Assembly (NCBI GenBank): GCA_045106765.1
Contig: JBGCFD010000102.1
Span: 1-64,000 of the forward strand
Length of the DNA stretch: 64,000 nt
Direction of reading: 5' to 3'
DNA from: CAJQQY01 sp045106765
GTDB taxonomy: Bacteria; Bacteroidota; Bacteroidia; Chitinophagales; Saprospiraceae
Shown here: positions 1 through 9,844 of the stretch, in pieces
Numbering within the stretch: position 1 is the stretch's first letter
How the letters are laid out: every line of letters starts with the position of its first letter
Notes under the pieces: model-generated
Told to the model about the DNA's origin: nothing
Database searches by the model: none
Seen by the model: only the letters and a program-made list of their open reading frames with translations
Made by a program: the position numbers and the translations under genes

Positions 1-3000
1 GAAGCGGAAACTTTAGAGCCTCAACAAGCTTTAATTCTCAAGGTAGCAGACAATGCAATCAAAGACGCAGGTTTAGATGAAAGCTCAAATGTAGCGGTTT
101 TAATTGCAATGGAATCTGAATTAGCAATTCATCATTACTTGGCTCGTTGGGATGTCACTTGGCAATTAAAAGAAGCACTAAAAGAAAACAATATTGAACT
201 CACGGAGGAGCAAGAAAAAGAGTTGGAAGAGTTGTGTAAAAATGGAAATTATTTTCGTGAAGGTTCACAAACGCCAAGTCAACACACAAGCTTTGTAGGT
301 AACATTATGGCGAGTCGAATTGCTGCACTTTGGGATTTCTCAGGAGCAGCATTTACCGTTTCAGCTGGTGAAAACTCAGTTTTTAAAGCATTAGAAATTG
401 CACAGAATTTATTGTCACTTGGTGAAGTGGATGCAGTTGTTGTTGGAGGAGTTGACTTTGCAGGTGGCTTAGAAAATGTGTTACTACGAAATCAAAAAGA
501 TAAAATAAACCAGAATGGTCAACCAAGTATTTCTTTAAATAAAGAAGATGAAGGTTGGTTAGTTGGAGAAGGTGCAGGAGCAATTGTTTTGAAAAAAACG
601 AGCGAGATAAAGGAGGATAAAGTTTATGCAACGATTGATTCTGTTGGAAAAAACTTAAGTGTTCAAAACGTTGGTTATCAAGAATTAGCGAACACAGGAA
701 TTGATTCAGAAGACAATGCAGAATTAAACAACTTAAGCATTTCTTCTAATTCTACTCCTACTGCACTTGGAAGTGTCAAGGCAAACATTGGACATACTTA
801 CGCTGCATCTGGAATTGCAAGTTTGATAAAAACGGCATTGTGTTTACACCATCGTTTTATCCCTGCTATTCCAAATTGGAAAGCAGCAAAAAATGCTTCT
901 AGGTTCCAAGACAATCAATTTTATTTCCCTTCAAAATCTCGTCCGTGGATTTTGCAAAATGATATTTCTGAAAGAAAAGCATTGGTTAATGGTTTGGAAA
1001 ACATCCAAGTCCAAATGACTGAGGCAGTTTCAAATACTAAACATGAAACTACTTTTTTACAAAAAAACATTCCAAATCTTTTTGCTTTAAAAGGAAATTC
1101 AGAAAAAGAAATTCAACAACAAATTTCAGCATTAGAAATTGCTATCGAAACAGCAACTCCAATTGCTGAAATCGCACAACAGTTTTTTGCAAAATCAAAA
1201 GAAAAGCAAACTGATTTTTGTGCAGTCTTAATTGCGAAAAACAAACAAGATTTAAATCAAGAAATTAATTTTTTCCAAAAGAATATTACACGAGCATTTG
1301 AAAAAAATCAAATTTTAAAAACACCTCGTGGTAGTTATTTTTCTCCAATTCCTTTAGGCAAAAAAGGAAAGGTGGCATTTGTTTATCCAGGTTCTTCCAC
1401 GGCTTACACCGGTTTAGGAAAAAATCTTTTCCAATTGTTCCCGCAGTTGTATCCACACTTCGAAAAGATGTTACCTAATCTTGATGAATACATTTGGTCA
1501 GATTATCTTTTTCCTAAAAAGATCAACAAAGCAGACGAGAATCCAAATATTTATAACAATGCAATTGCAATGATGTCAACGGGTGTTTTTTACTCGGCAG
1601 CATTCACGCATATCTTGCAAGAAGTATTTGGTATCAAACCTGAAATGGCATTTGGTTATAGCATGGGCGAATGCAGCAGCATGTGGTATGCATTGGGCGT
1701 TTGGAGTAGCAATGAAGCAAGAGAATTTCAGGACTCTCCTATTTTCAAAAATCGTTTCGCAGGTAATTTAGAATTGCTCGCAGAACATTGGGGCATTTCT
1801 ACAGACGAAGCAAAAGAGCGATGGATAAGTTTAGTTTTATTGGCTCCAAGAGAAAAAGTTGAACAGCTAATTCAAGGGAAAGACAAAGTCTATTTGACTT
1901 TTGTAAATACTGAAAACGAGGTAGTTATTTCGGGAGATAAAATTGCATGTTTAGCGATTGCTGAAGAGTTAGGATGTCAGACGGTAACGATTCCTTTTCA
2001 AAATGTAATTCATCATGATTTTTGTAAAAAGGAGGAAGAGGGCTTGATAAAAATGCACCGCTTCGATTTAAATAAAAATCTTGACATTGATTTCTACTCA
2101 AGTATTACTCAAGAGAAAATCCCTTTCGATAGTCAGCTAATTGCAGAAAACTCAACAGCAGTTTGTTGCGAAAAAGTCGACTTCCCCAAAACCGTAAATA
2201 CGTTGTTAGAAAAAGACGCAAAGATATTTATTGAGTTGGGGGCTAATGCAACTTGCACAGGTTGGATCAAAAATATTTTAAAAGGAAAAGAACACTTAGC
2301 AGTTAGCATTAATCAAAAAGGAAAAGCCGATGCTCAAGCTATTTTAGAAGTGCTTGCACAATTAGTGAGCAATGGAGTTGAAGCCGATTTATCCGCTTTA
2401 TACATCGAACCAAAAGTAGGAAAAGCGCCACGTAGCTTTATGAAAAAAATAGACGTAGGTGGAGCAAGAATTTTTGACACTTTTGAAAACACAACGCACA
2501 AAGAATTATTTAAAAACATAAAGAGAAAAGCAGTTACAGTTGAAACAAAGAAACGAGAACTAGCATTCGCTGGCGGAGGGGACGACTTACCTCCAAAAGC
2601 TACGAATACTGAATTCATTGACAAAACAATACATTTACAAAAAGATAAAAACAATTCCAACATGGAAGTTACCACTATAAAAAACAAACCATCTACTGAA
2701 AATAAAATTGGAGAAAACGGTTTACGTCTTCAAGATTTTGAGTCGGGTGAACAATTGAAAGGAAAAGAAATCATTTTTTCTCAAAAAGATTTAGAAGAGT
2801 TTGCTAATGGAAAAATTGCTAACGTTTTCGGTCCAGAATATTCAATCATTGATGGCTACAAACGAAGAGTAATGTTACCGATGGATCCTTATTTATTGGT
2901 AAGTCGAGTAACTGGATTGAAAGGAGAAAGAGGCAAATTCGAACCGTCAACAATGCAAACGGAATATGACATTCCTTACGGAGCATGGTTTACAACTGAC

Positions 3001-5181
3001 CGACAAATTCCTTGGGCAGTTTCTGTAGAGTCAGGACAATGTGATTTATTGTTGATCTCATATTTGGGAATTGACTTTCAAAATAAAGGTGATTTAGTTT
3101 ATCGGTTATTAGATTGCACTTTGACTTTCGTAGATGATTTACCATTCGAAGGTCAGACTTTGCGCTATGATATTTCGATCAATTCATTTATCCAAAATGG
3201 TGATAACTTATTATTTTTCTTCAGTTACAGATGTTATGTCGAAGATAGATTAGTTTTAAAAATGGATGGTGGTTGTGCAGGGTTTTTCTCTGATGAACAA
3301 TTGGAAGAAGGAAATGGAGTTGTTTATACCGACAAGGAATTAGAAGTGAAAAAGAATGCGAAAAAACGATATTTCACTCCCCTATTGACTACACCAAAAA
3401 CAAGTTTTTCCAAAGAAGATTTACGTCACCTAATTAATGGTGATATGGAAAAATGTTTTGACGATATTTCTTATTTCGCAAATGGACGAAATCCCTCTTT
3501 GTGTTTGCCTCCTGAAAAAATCTTGATGATTGACAGAATTACTTCTGTTGATTTGACTGGTGGTTCATATGGTTTAGGATACATCGTTGCGGAAAAAGAT
3601 TTGCATCCTGACGATTGGTATTTTCCTTGTCACTTCCGAGATGATGAAGTGCTTGCAGGTTCATTACAAGCAGAAGGTGGTGGAAATTTATTGCGATTCT
3701 TTATGTTGATGTTGGGACTTCAACGATTGACAAAAGATGCACGTTACCAACCAGTTTTTGATTTACCACAAAAGGTTCGATGTAGAAAAGAAGTGAAACC
3801 TTCGAAGGATACGAAGTTGGTTTACAAATTAGAAGTTAAAGAAATTGGTTTAATCCCTAATCCATATGTGATAGGTGATTTGGAAATTATTTCAGATGGT
3901 GTTGTGACCGTTCACTTCGAAAACTTAGGATTACAATTAAGAGAAAAAGATAATCCAAAATATTTAGAAGTAGCTTCTAGTAAAGAAGCATCTTTTTACG
4001 GAACTCAAGTTTCACCTCGATCAGAAGGTGCCTTGATGAACGAGTTAGACATCACGACTTTTGCATTGGATGATTTATCAAAATGCTTTGGACCTGATTT
4101 CGCAGTTTATGATGGACGAAAAGTTTCTCGTCAGCCAAATACTGATTTGCAAGTAATTTCAAGAATCATAAATGTGGATGGCAAGCGTGGAGATTTTTCT
4201 AAACCTTCAAAAATTCATGCGGAATATGATGTACCAGTTGACGCTTGGTACTATGAACAAAATTCTGCGACGACGATGCCTTACTCTATTTTGATGGAAA
4301 TCGCATTACAACCTTGTGGATTGTTAGGGGCATATTTGGGAAGTACTTTACAGTTTTCTGATAAGAATTTATACTTCCGAAATCTAGATGGAAATGGTGA
4401 AATGTTTGACTTACCAACTGGAACAGATTTTAGAGGAAAGACGATTACCAATCATGCAGTATTGACTTCTTCAGTTGCCTTGGGTGGAACGATTCTACAA
4501 AACTATACTTTCGAATGTTCGATCGATGGACATGTTTTTTATAAAGGAAAATCTTCGTTTGGATTTTTCCCAGGAGAAGCATTAGCAACTCAAGTTGGAT
4601 TGGATGGCGGTAAAAATGTGGACGCTTGGTACATCGCTAACAATTTGCAAAAATCTGACTACATGCAAATCAAGTTGGATTCTTTGTTTGGAAAGATGAA
4701 ATTATACAAAGCTCCTGCTAACAAACCACACTACCGATTAGCAGAAAATCAATTAAATTTAATTGACAATTTGATCGTCGTAAAAGATGGTGGAGAGCAT
4801 GGCAAAGGTTATATCCATGCAACAAAATTTGTGATGCCTTACGAATGGTTTTACACTTGTCACTTCTATCAAGATCCTGTGATGCCTGGTTCGTTAGGTG
4901 TGGAAGCGATTTTGCAGGCAATGCAAGTTTTTGCTTTGCAGCAAGATTTGGGTAAAGATTTTTCTAATCCAAAATTTGTTCAGTTGCCGAATCATGAGAC
5001 TGTTTGGAAATATAGAGGACAGATTTTGACGCATGTTAGAGAGATGCAATTGGAAGTTCAGTTCAAATCTATGGAGATGGAAAATGGGCAAATGAGAATT
5101 ATTGCTGATGCTAGTTTGTGGAATGATGAGGTTAGGATTTATCAGGTTACTGATTTGGCTCTTGGAATTGAAGAAGCATAA
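1..5181 (+). CDS. pfaC: Polyunsaturated fatty acid synthase subunit, CLF-AT-DH-DH (5' partial)
   Basis: The frame is open from the first base, so the start and probably a KS domain lie upstream; about 1726 residues are visible. Domains in order: a chain-length-factor ketosynthase (residues 1 to about 330; 'FVGNIMASRIAALWDF', with the KS cysteine position reading TVSAGENS), an acyltransferase (about 465-800; nucleophile GYSMGE, Ser near 554), a charged linker, then two FabA-like dehydratase units, each a pair of hotdog folds (active His near 1211 in CHFRDDEVLAGSL and near 1621 in CHFYQDPVMPGSL). This is the hallmark set of Pfa synthases making long-chain PUFAs in the cytosol. Having AT in the same chain as CLF and DH-DH recalls myxobacterial Pfa proteins; marine gammaproteobacteria keep AT separately in PfaB. 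pfaD follows on the same strand. Family call is very secure; the pfaC name is by closest architecture. Confidence 0.93.
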   Translation, partial: EAETLEPQQALILKVADNAIKDAGLDESSNVAVLIAMESELAIHHYLARWDVTWQLKEALKENNIELTEEQEKELEELCKNGNYFREGSQTPSQHTSFVGNIMASRIAALWDFSGAAFTVSAGENSVFKALEIAQNLLSLGEVDAVVVGGVDFAGGLENVLLRNQKDKINQNGQPSISLNKEDEGWLVGEGAGAIVLKKTSEIKEDKVYATIDSVGKNLSVQNVGYQELANTGIDSEDNAELNNLSISSNSTPTALGSVKANIGHTYAASGIASLIKTALCLHHRFIPAIPNWKAAKNASRFQDNQFYFPSKSRPWILQNDISERKALVNGLENIQVQMTEAVSNTKHETTFLQKNIPNLFALKGNSEKEIQQQISALEIAIETATPIAEIAQQFFAKSKEKQTDFCAVLIAKNKQDLNQEINFFQKNITRAFEKNQILKTPRGSYFSPIPLGKKGKVAFVYPGSSTAYTGLGKNLFQLFPQLYPHFEKMLPNLDEYIWSDYLFPKKINKADENPNIYNNAIAMMSTGVFYSAAFTHILQEVFGIKPEMAFGYSMGECSSMWYALGVWSSNEAREFQDSPIFKNRFAGNLELLAEHWGISTDEAKERWISLVLLAPREKVEQLIQGKDKVYLTFVNTENEVVISGDKIACLAIAEELGCQTVTIPFQNVIHHDFCKKEEEGLIKMHRFDLNKNLDIDFYSSITQEKIPFDSQLIAENSTAVCCEKVDFPKTVNTLLEKDAKIFIELGANATCTGWIKNILKGKEHLAVSINQKGKADAQAILEVLAQLVSNGVEADLSALYIEPKVGKAPRSFMKKIDVGGARIFDTFENTTHKELFKNIKRKAVTVETKKRELAFAGGGDDLPPKATNTEFIDKTIHLQKDKNNSNMEVTTIKNKPSTENKIGENGLRLQDFESGEQLKGKEIIFSQKDLEEFANGKIANVFGPEYSIIDGYKRRVMLPMDPYLLVSRVTGLKGERGKFEPSTMQTEYDIPYGAWFTTDRQIPWAVSVESGQCDLLLISYLGIDFQNKGDLVYRLLDCTLTFVDDLPFEGQTLRYDISINSFIQNGDNLLFFFSYRCYVEDRLVLKMDGGCAGFFSDEQLEEGNGVVYTDKELEVKKNAKKRYFTPLLTTPKTSFSKEDLRHLINGDMEKCFDDISYFANGRNPSLCLPPEKILMIDRITSVDLTGGSYGLGYIVAEKDLHPDDWYFPCHFRDDEVLAGSLQAEGGGNLLRFFMLMLGLQRLTKDARYQPVFDLPQKVRCRKEVKPSKDTKLVYKLEVKEIGLIPNPYVIGDLEIISDGVVTVHFENLGLQLREKDNPKYLEVASSKEASFYGTQVSPRSEGALMNELDITTFALDDLSKCFGPDFAVYDGRKVSRQPNTDLQVISRIINVDGKRGDFSKPSKIHAEYDVPVDAWYYEQNSATTMPYSILMEIALQPCGLLGAYLGSTLQFSDKNLYFRNLDGNGEMFDLPTGTDFRGKTITNHAVLTSSVALGGTILQNYTFECSIDGHVFYKGKSSFGFFPGEALATQVGLDGGKNVDAWYIANNLQKSDYMQIKLDSLFGKMKLYKAPANKPHYRLAENQLNLIDNLIVVKDGGEHGKGYIHATKFVMPYEWFYTCHFYQDPVMPGSLGVEAILQAMQVFALQQDLGKDFSNPKFVQLPNHETVWKYRGQILTHVREMQLEVQFKSMEMENGQMRIIADASLWNDEVRIYQVTDLALGIEEA

Positions 5182-5257
5182 GAATGATGTTTGGTTCTTC
5201 AATTTGATTTTCCACTTTTTTTTCCTTGATGAAAAAAAAGTTCGCAAAAAAAAATCA

Positions 5258-5443
5258 AGACTTTATTTCATTTTGCAACAGTTCTACATTTTGAATTTTA
5301 TCAACACAGCCCAAACTCGAAAATCAAGAAACTCTAAGCTCGTTCCTCGCTAAGTGTTTCTACTATTTTCTCAAACAGGGCTGCAACTCAAGGCCAACGC
5401 CTAAAATCCAAAATAAGAACTGTAACCAAAATGAAATAAGGTC
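5258..5443. repeat. Long nested inverted repeat
   Basis: The outer arms (5259-5285 and 5416-5443) are imperfect inverted copies of about 27 bases containing TTATTTCATTTTG. Inside them CAGCCC (5307-5312) pairs with GGGCTG (5378-5383), and AGAAACT pairs roughly with AGTGTTTCT. The whole stretch can fold into one long interrupted stem. It could be a decayed miniature element or a transcript end structure for the upstream synthase gene. Confidence 0.55.
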
Positions 5444-5527
5444 TAAGGGTAACTATCAACGTTTTCCCTCCAATTGACAAAAGAGTCAGTTGATTAAATC
5501 ACCATATTTCTAAAAATCTAGCACAAT

Positions 5528-5665
5528 GCTTCCCGCACAAACGAGAGCGCGTTAGGAATGGCGAAAAATGTGGGTGAGGGAGCGGCACGGAGGAGAGCGA
5601 TTTTTTCGCCAAGAATTTTTGCTTACTTTTTTTTCGAATGAAAAAAGTAAGTCGCCGAAGGCAAA
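5528..5665. repeat. Dispersed intergenic repeat, copy 1 (with A/T hairpin)
   Basis: It shares GGCGAAAAATGTGGGTG, a following G-rich run, AAGAATTTTTG and then a 28-base hairpin (5623-5650, arms TTACTTTTTT/AAAAAAGTAA around TCGAAT) with 63711-63890. The second copy carries about 50 extra bases in the middle. Both copies lie in gene-free DNA just upstream of a start codon on the + strand. Confidence 0.7.
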
Positions 5666-5748
5666 CGCTACAAACAGCACAACTTTAAAAAATTAAGAAA
5701 AAACAAAATTGAAAGCCAATTTCAATTTATGATAATAAAACATAAATC

Positions 5749-7374
5749 ATGAGTTTAAAATACAACGGTACACCACAACAACTATTCTGGAAAGGCTCCC
5801 CAAGAGACATCGTTTTCGACGCAGCCGCTATCCAAGAAAAACTATCTGCAACAGATAAACCTTGCTACATCATGCAAGACTTCCGTGGACGAATCGGTGC
5901 AAGCAACGATGGTGAATTAGTTTCCGAAGGACGAGGCCTACAAGTCTTAGCCATGACTAACCCAATGACCGCTGCCCAACTAGGTGATCCATCTTTCCAA
6001 AAAGACTACAACCTAAAATACTCTTATAAAACAGGAGCAATGGCCAACGGAATCGCATCTGAAGACTTAGTCATCGCAATTGGAAAAGCAGGATTCTTAG
6101 GTTCATTTGGAGCAGCAGGATTAGTACCAGCAAGAGTATTGCAAGCCATTGAAAAAATCCAAGGAGCATTACCAACACAATCATATGCCTTCAACTTAAT
6201 CCACAGTCCAAACGAACCAGCCCTTGAAGAAGGAGCAGTAAAATTGTTTTTGGAACGTGGAGTTACCGTAGTAGAAGCATCAGCATTTTTGGCTTTGACA
6301 GAAAATATCGTTCACTACCGAGTAGCAGGACTAAGCGAAGATGCAGATGGAAATGTAGTGACTAAAAATAAAGTGATTGCAAAAATTTCTCGAAAAGAAG
6401 TAGCTGCACCATTTATGCAACCTGCCCCTGAACGTTTCCTAACAGCACTTTTAGAAAAAGGAAAAATAACACCAGCGCAGGCAAAATTAGCAACAAGAGT
6501 TTCTATGGCTGATGACATTACAGTCGAAGCTGACTCAGGAGGACATACTGATAATCGACCTCTAGTTGCTTTGCTTTCGACGATCATTCAGTTACGAGAT
6601 GAGATGCAAGCGAAGTATAATTTTGAGAAAAAAATCAGAGTCGGTGCAGCAGGCGGAATTTCAACTCCAGCCTCAGCTTTGGGTGCATTTATGATGGGAG
6701 CAGCTTTTGTGGTGACGGGTTCGGTGAATCAAGCTTGTACAGAAGCAGGAACTTCTGAACACGTGCGTAAATTGTTACAAACAGTCGCTTCGACTGACGT
6801 GATGATGGCTCCAGCTTCAGATATGTTTGAAATGGGTGTAGAATTGCAAGTACTCAAAAGAGGAACACTCTTCGCTCCTCGTGCAAAAAAATTATATGAA
6901 TATTACAAACAATATAATTCTATCGATGAAATTCCTGCCGACGAACGAGCAAAATTAGAAAAGCAAATTTTCCGAAAACCACTCGAAGAAATTTGGCAAG
7001 GATGTATTGACTTTTTCCAGCAAAGAGATCCTGAACAAATCGAACGAGCGCAAGGAAATCCAAAACGTAAAATGGCATTGATCTTTCGATGGTATTTAGG
7101 TTTGTCTTCCAACTGGGCGAATGCAGGTACTGATGGTCGTGCACAAGATTACCAAATTTGGTGTGGCCCTTCAATGGGTTCATTTAATGATTGGGTAAAA
7201 GGGTCATATTTGGAAGATTATAATAATCGACATGCAGCGGATGTGGCAGAGCAGATTATGCAAGGGGCGGCTTATTTGTATCGGGTGCAGGCGTTGAAGA
7301 TGCAAGGAGTGGAGTTTGATGCGGGGGTGGAGAATTTTGCATTAAAAAATAAGCAAACTAATGTTTTAGCTTAA
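5749..7374 (+). CDS. pfaD: PfaD, enoyl reductase of PUFA synthase
   Basis: 541 residues, the usual PfaD length. PfaD is an FMN-dependent trans-acting enoyl reductase of the nitropropane-dioxygenase TIM-barrel family that works with the Pfa megasynthase. Seen here: an N-terminal extension with 'DFRGRIGASNDG', the barrel segment GFLGSFGAAGL, SFNLIHSPNEP-like text, ADSGGHTDNRPL (FMN and substrate region), RVGAAGGISTPASALGAF and VVTGSVNQACTEAGTSEHVR, then the PfaD-specific C-terminal region ending in WCGPSMGSFNDWVKGSYL. It follows the synthase gene in the same direction after 567 bases, so it may have its own promoter. Confidence 0.95.
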   Translation: MSLKYNGTPQQLFWKGSPRDIVFDAAAIQEKLSATDKPCYIMQDFRGRIGASNDGELVSEGRGLQVLAMTNPMTAAQLGDPSFQKDYNLKYSYKTGAMANGIASEDLVIAIGKAGFLGSFGAAGLVPARVLQAIEKIQGALPTQSYAFNLIHSPNEPALEEGAVKLFLERGVTVVEASAFLALTENIVHYRVAGLSEDADGNVVTKNKVIAKISRKEVAAPFMQPAPERFLTALLEKGKITPAQAKLATRVSMADDITVEADSGGHTDNRPLVALLSTIIQLRDEMQAKYNFEKKIRVGAAGGISTPASALGAFMMGAAFVVTGSVNQACTEAGTSEHVRKLLQTVASTDVMMAPASDMFEMGVELQVLKRGTLFAPRAKKLYEYYKQYNSIDEIPADERAKLEKQIFRKPLEEIWQGCIDFFQQRDPEQIERAQGNPKRKMALIFRWYLGLSSNWANAGTDGRAQDYQIWCGPSMGSFNDWVKGSYLEDYNNRHAADVAEQIMQGAAYLYRVQALKMQGVEFDAGVENFALKNKQTNVLA

Positions 7375-7407
7375 ATTCTATTAGACGATTTGAATGCTAA
7401 TATCCAT

Positions 7408-8154
7408 ATGAAATACCTTTTACTATTATTTTGGATAATCATTTTTTCCAATTGTAATTCAACTGCTAAAATAGGAAATACAAATCCTAAAATTGACAAA
7501 GCCACTCAGATCGATATCCAAAAGATGTTATCTGCTGGCTTAGTCAATGTAGAAATTAGAGACAGTATAAATTATGACCTGATGGTCACCATAATCCGTC
7601 AGACAATCATTGAAAGCCTAGAAAAAAATGAAAAATGGTTTACTGATTATCGAAAAGAATACCCCGAAGGACAACCTTTTCCTTATCATTCGAATCTAGG
7701 TGTATCTAAAGAGGATTTTGATTATTACCAAAAAAACAAAGATGTTTTCGGAATCAAATCTACTTTCAAAGAACAATTAGAAATTATTCATGACGGCTTA
7801 GAAATTTCTTTCAAAGCAAAAGACAAATTAGATATTCTGAATAAAATAAAAGTAGATCTAAAAGAAAATGTGGTTGTGTTTTCTGATTATAATTTAAAAT
7901 TTTCAAAAAAATTAAACATTCCTACTAATTATAATATATATCGAAGTTCTTGGAAAGGTTATAAATGGATTTTTAGCGATCCTGAAATAGAAGGCATGGA
8001 TATTTGGGACATGTATGCCACTCCAGTTAAAAGATATTCTTTAACAATAGGTCGAATAGAAACAACAGGATTAACTTTCATTGATATTGACTTCGGTGAA
8101 ACATACCCTGAAAAAGAAAATGTAAAAATTGATTTTGATTTTATTATTCAGTAA
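7408..8154 (+). CDS. Hypothetical lipoprotein
   Basis: 248 residues from the ATG at 7408; an in-frame TTG 18 bases upstream (7390) also exists, but the ATG places a typical lipoprotein signal (MKYLLLLFWIIIFSNC) right at the N terminus with a lipobox cysteine at about residue 16. The rest is soluble, rich in Lys, Asp and aromatic residues, without a family motif I recognise. It starts 33 bases after pfaD, but nothing ties it to lipid synthesis. Probably anchored to a membrane facing the periplasm. Function unknown. Confidence 0.7.
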   Translation: MKYLLLLFWIIIFSNCNSTAKIGNTNPKIDKATQIDIQKMLSAGLVNVEIRDSINYDLMVTIIRQTIIESLEKNEKWFTDYRKEYPEGQPFPYHSNLGVSKEDFDYYQKNKDVFGIKSTFKEQLEIIHDGLEISFKAKDKLDILNKIKVDLKENVVVFSDYNLKFSKKLNIPTNYNIYRSSWKGYKWIFSDPEIEGMDIWDMYATPVKRYSLTIGRIETTGLTFIDIDFGETYPEKENVKIDFDFIIQ

Positions 8155-8200
8155 TTCAAAATAAGATTTGAGATACTACGAATAAGGCGAAATAAATAAT

Positions 8201-8240
8201 AAAAAAGGCTACCAAACAAACTATCTGGCAGCCTTTTTTT
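8201..8240. terminator. Bidirectional terminator hairpin
   Basis: AAAAAAGGCT(a)CCA pairs with TGG(c)AGCCTTTTTTT across a short loop, with A and T tracts on both sides. It separates the convergent genes ending at 8154 (+) and 8246 (-). Confidence 0.8.
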
Positions 8241-8245
8241 GAAGA

Positions 8246-8638
8246 CTACTCCTTCCTCTCCCCCGCCCAAGGAATCGTAAATTCCCTCCCCGGACAATAA
8301 GTAACCCCATAAATTTTCCCATCCTTAACATACCCCGAATGATAATAATCATTACTCCCATCCCTCGAAGAAAACCCAAAATACACCACCTCCCAATTCA
8401 AATTAAAATACCCATTCTTAAATTCCGAACCATAAAAAGTACCACCAAACTGATTCCCTTTCCTAGGTTCAATCGTAAATTCTTGTACATGAGCTGCCGA
8501 ACCTGGCGAAGGTCTCAGATCAATCACCCAAGTCCCTTTTATTTTTTCAAGATCAATATCTAAGGAATTAGAAGTAGAATTTTGAGCGCAAGCAAACTGC
8601 GTCAAAGCAATAAATAGAATACTAAATAAATATTTCAT
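8246..8638 (-). CDS. Small secreted or lipid-anchored hypothetical protein
   Basis: 130 residues with an export signal MKYLFSILFIALTQFACAQ; the Cys at 17 could act as a lipobox residue, or the protein is cleaved after CAQ. The mature part begins with a lipocalin-like 'KIKGTWVIDLRPSPGS' and contains alternating strand-like segments (FGGTFYGSEF, WEVVYFGFSSRDGS, YYHSGYVKDGKIYG). This suggests a small beta structure, but I cannot name the family. Monocistronic, ending at a shared terminator. Confidence 0.65.
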   Translation of the reverse strand: MKYLFSILFIALTQFACAQNSTSNSLDIDLEKIKGTWVIDLRPSPGSAAHVQEFTIEPRKGNQFGGTFYGSEFKNGYFNLNWEVVYFGFSSRDGSNDYYHSGYVKDGKIYGVTYCPGREFTIPWAGERKE

Positions 8639-8719
8639 GTTTTAAAATTTTGGTTAACAATGCCCCAAATCTATGGCATCGCAAACCTCCAATCGCCCCA
8701 AAACATGTATTGAGACGAC

Positions 8720-9832
8720 CTAATTTTTACTTTGAGTCGTATTCACATATTCGCTTGGACTCATTTCGGTAAGTTTTTTAAAAATCCGATTAAAACTAGA
8801 TTTGGAATTAAAACCTGACTCCAACGCAACGGACAACAAAGTAAATTGGTCGAGTCGTCCAGCAGCAATTTTATGTTTCACTTCTTCCACTCGATATTGA
8901 TTCACAAAATCTACAAATGAAATTCCTAAGCCTTGATTAATATGTTTGGAAATAGTTCGAGCAGGTGTATTTAGATTTTTTGAAAATTCTTTTAATGAAA
9001 GCGTTGGATTCAAATAATCTTTTTCGATCAACATTCTTTGCTTTATTTTCTCAACTAACGCTACATCAATTTCATCCAAAACAAGGTTAGTCTTTACCAC
9101 TTCATTTTCAAAATTAACTTGCAAAATATTACTCTGTCGAATACCTCCATAAGCCAACAGCAAAACCACAAATCCTAAACTGATTTCCGAAAAATTATAC
9201 ACATGATAAATATCAAAAAAGTATCGCAAGATCAAATCAATGCTCCAAAAAACACAAAGTACCAACATGATCGTCAGTAATATTTTTAACCAATTCAAAT
9301 GTATTTTGGAAAATTCCGAAAACTGATCTTCCAACCATTTTTGATAACGCATTAATAATCGAATTGAAAGACCCAGATAAATTGCCATCGAAATCAATGT
9401 AAAATTAAATTCTAAACCATACGTCATTGGGAAATGAATCGTCTCCCAAAACCACAGTTTATAACTATAATCTTGAAAAGTCAAAAACCAATACAAACCA
9501 GCTTGCAACAAAACAGGAAGGAAATGAATCCAATCTTTTTTGGAAAATTGAAAGGAATTATTCGTGATACTTTTTACATAAAAAAAGATAAGTGGTCCAA
9601 ATGCAAAGGAGTAAAAAATAGGTTGAAAATAAAATTCAGGATCTTGTTGATACACTTCCGCTACTTTATAAAAAGAATCAATCAACCACAAAGAAAAACT
9701 CAACAATAATAATGACAAAAAGCGATTGGCCATTTTATTGACCTTCGAGGTACTCAAAATCAATGCTGCAAATAGTCCTTGAGCTATCACAATTAAAGTC
9801 AGTATAACATATATATTGAAGGCTATTTTCAT
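8720..9832 (-). CDS. Membrane-anchored AraC-family transcriptional regulator
   Basis: 370 residues. The first ~225 contain about seven hydrophobic helices (for example IYVILTLIVIAQGLFAALIL and ILLTIMLVLCVFWSIDLIL). The C-terminal ~110 residues form an AraC-type double helix-turn-helix (TISKHINQGLGISFVDFVNQYR, then SVALESGFNSKSSFNRIFKK). This 7TM-HTH design is common in Bacteroidota and is thought to sense a membrane or external signal. The gene to its left on the chromosome (8246-8638) is on the same strand 81 bases downstream and could be a target. Ligand unknown. Confidence 0.88.
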   Translation of the reverse strand: MKIAFNIYVILTLIVIAQGLFAALILSTSKVNKMANRFLSLLLLSFSLWLIDSFYKVAEVYQQDPEFYFQPIFYSFAFGPLIFFYVKSITNNSFQFSKKDWIHFLPVLLQAGLYWFLTFQDYSYKLWFWETIHFPMTYGLEFNFTLISMAIYLGLSIRLLMRYQKWLEDQFSEFSKIHLNWLKILLTIMLVLCVFWSIDLILRYFFDIYHVYNFSEISLGFVVLLLAYGGIRQSNILQVNFENEVVKTNLVLDEIDVALVEKIKQRMLIEKDYLNPTLSLKEFSKNLNTPARTISKHINQGLGISFVDFVNQYRVEEVKHKIAAGRLDQFTLLSVALESGFNSKSSFNRIFKKLTEMSPSEYVNTTQSKN

Positions 9833-9844
9833 TTTCCCAATTTA

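Larger units (their letters stand above)
5182..5748. other. 567-base intergenic region without a gene
   Basis: No credible coding frame on either strand. It holds a 186-base nested inverted repeat (5258-5443) and one copy of a dispersed hairpin repeat (5528-5665), both described separately. The last 90 bases before pfaD are A-rich and show no clear promoter box. Confidence 0.7.

Noticed and set aside
383..631. Minus-strand frames of 60-120 codons inside the Pfa synthase and other large genes
   Set aside because: They run antisense to strongly conserved domains, have low-complexity Leu/His/Phe-rich translations and no signal or motif.
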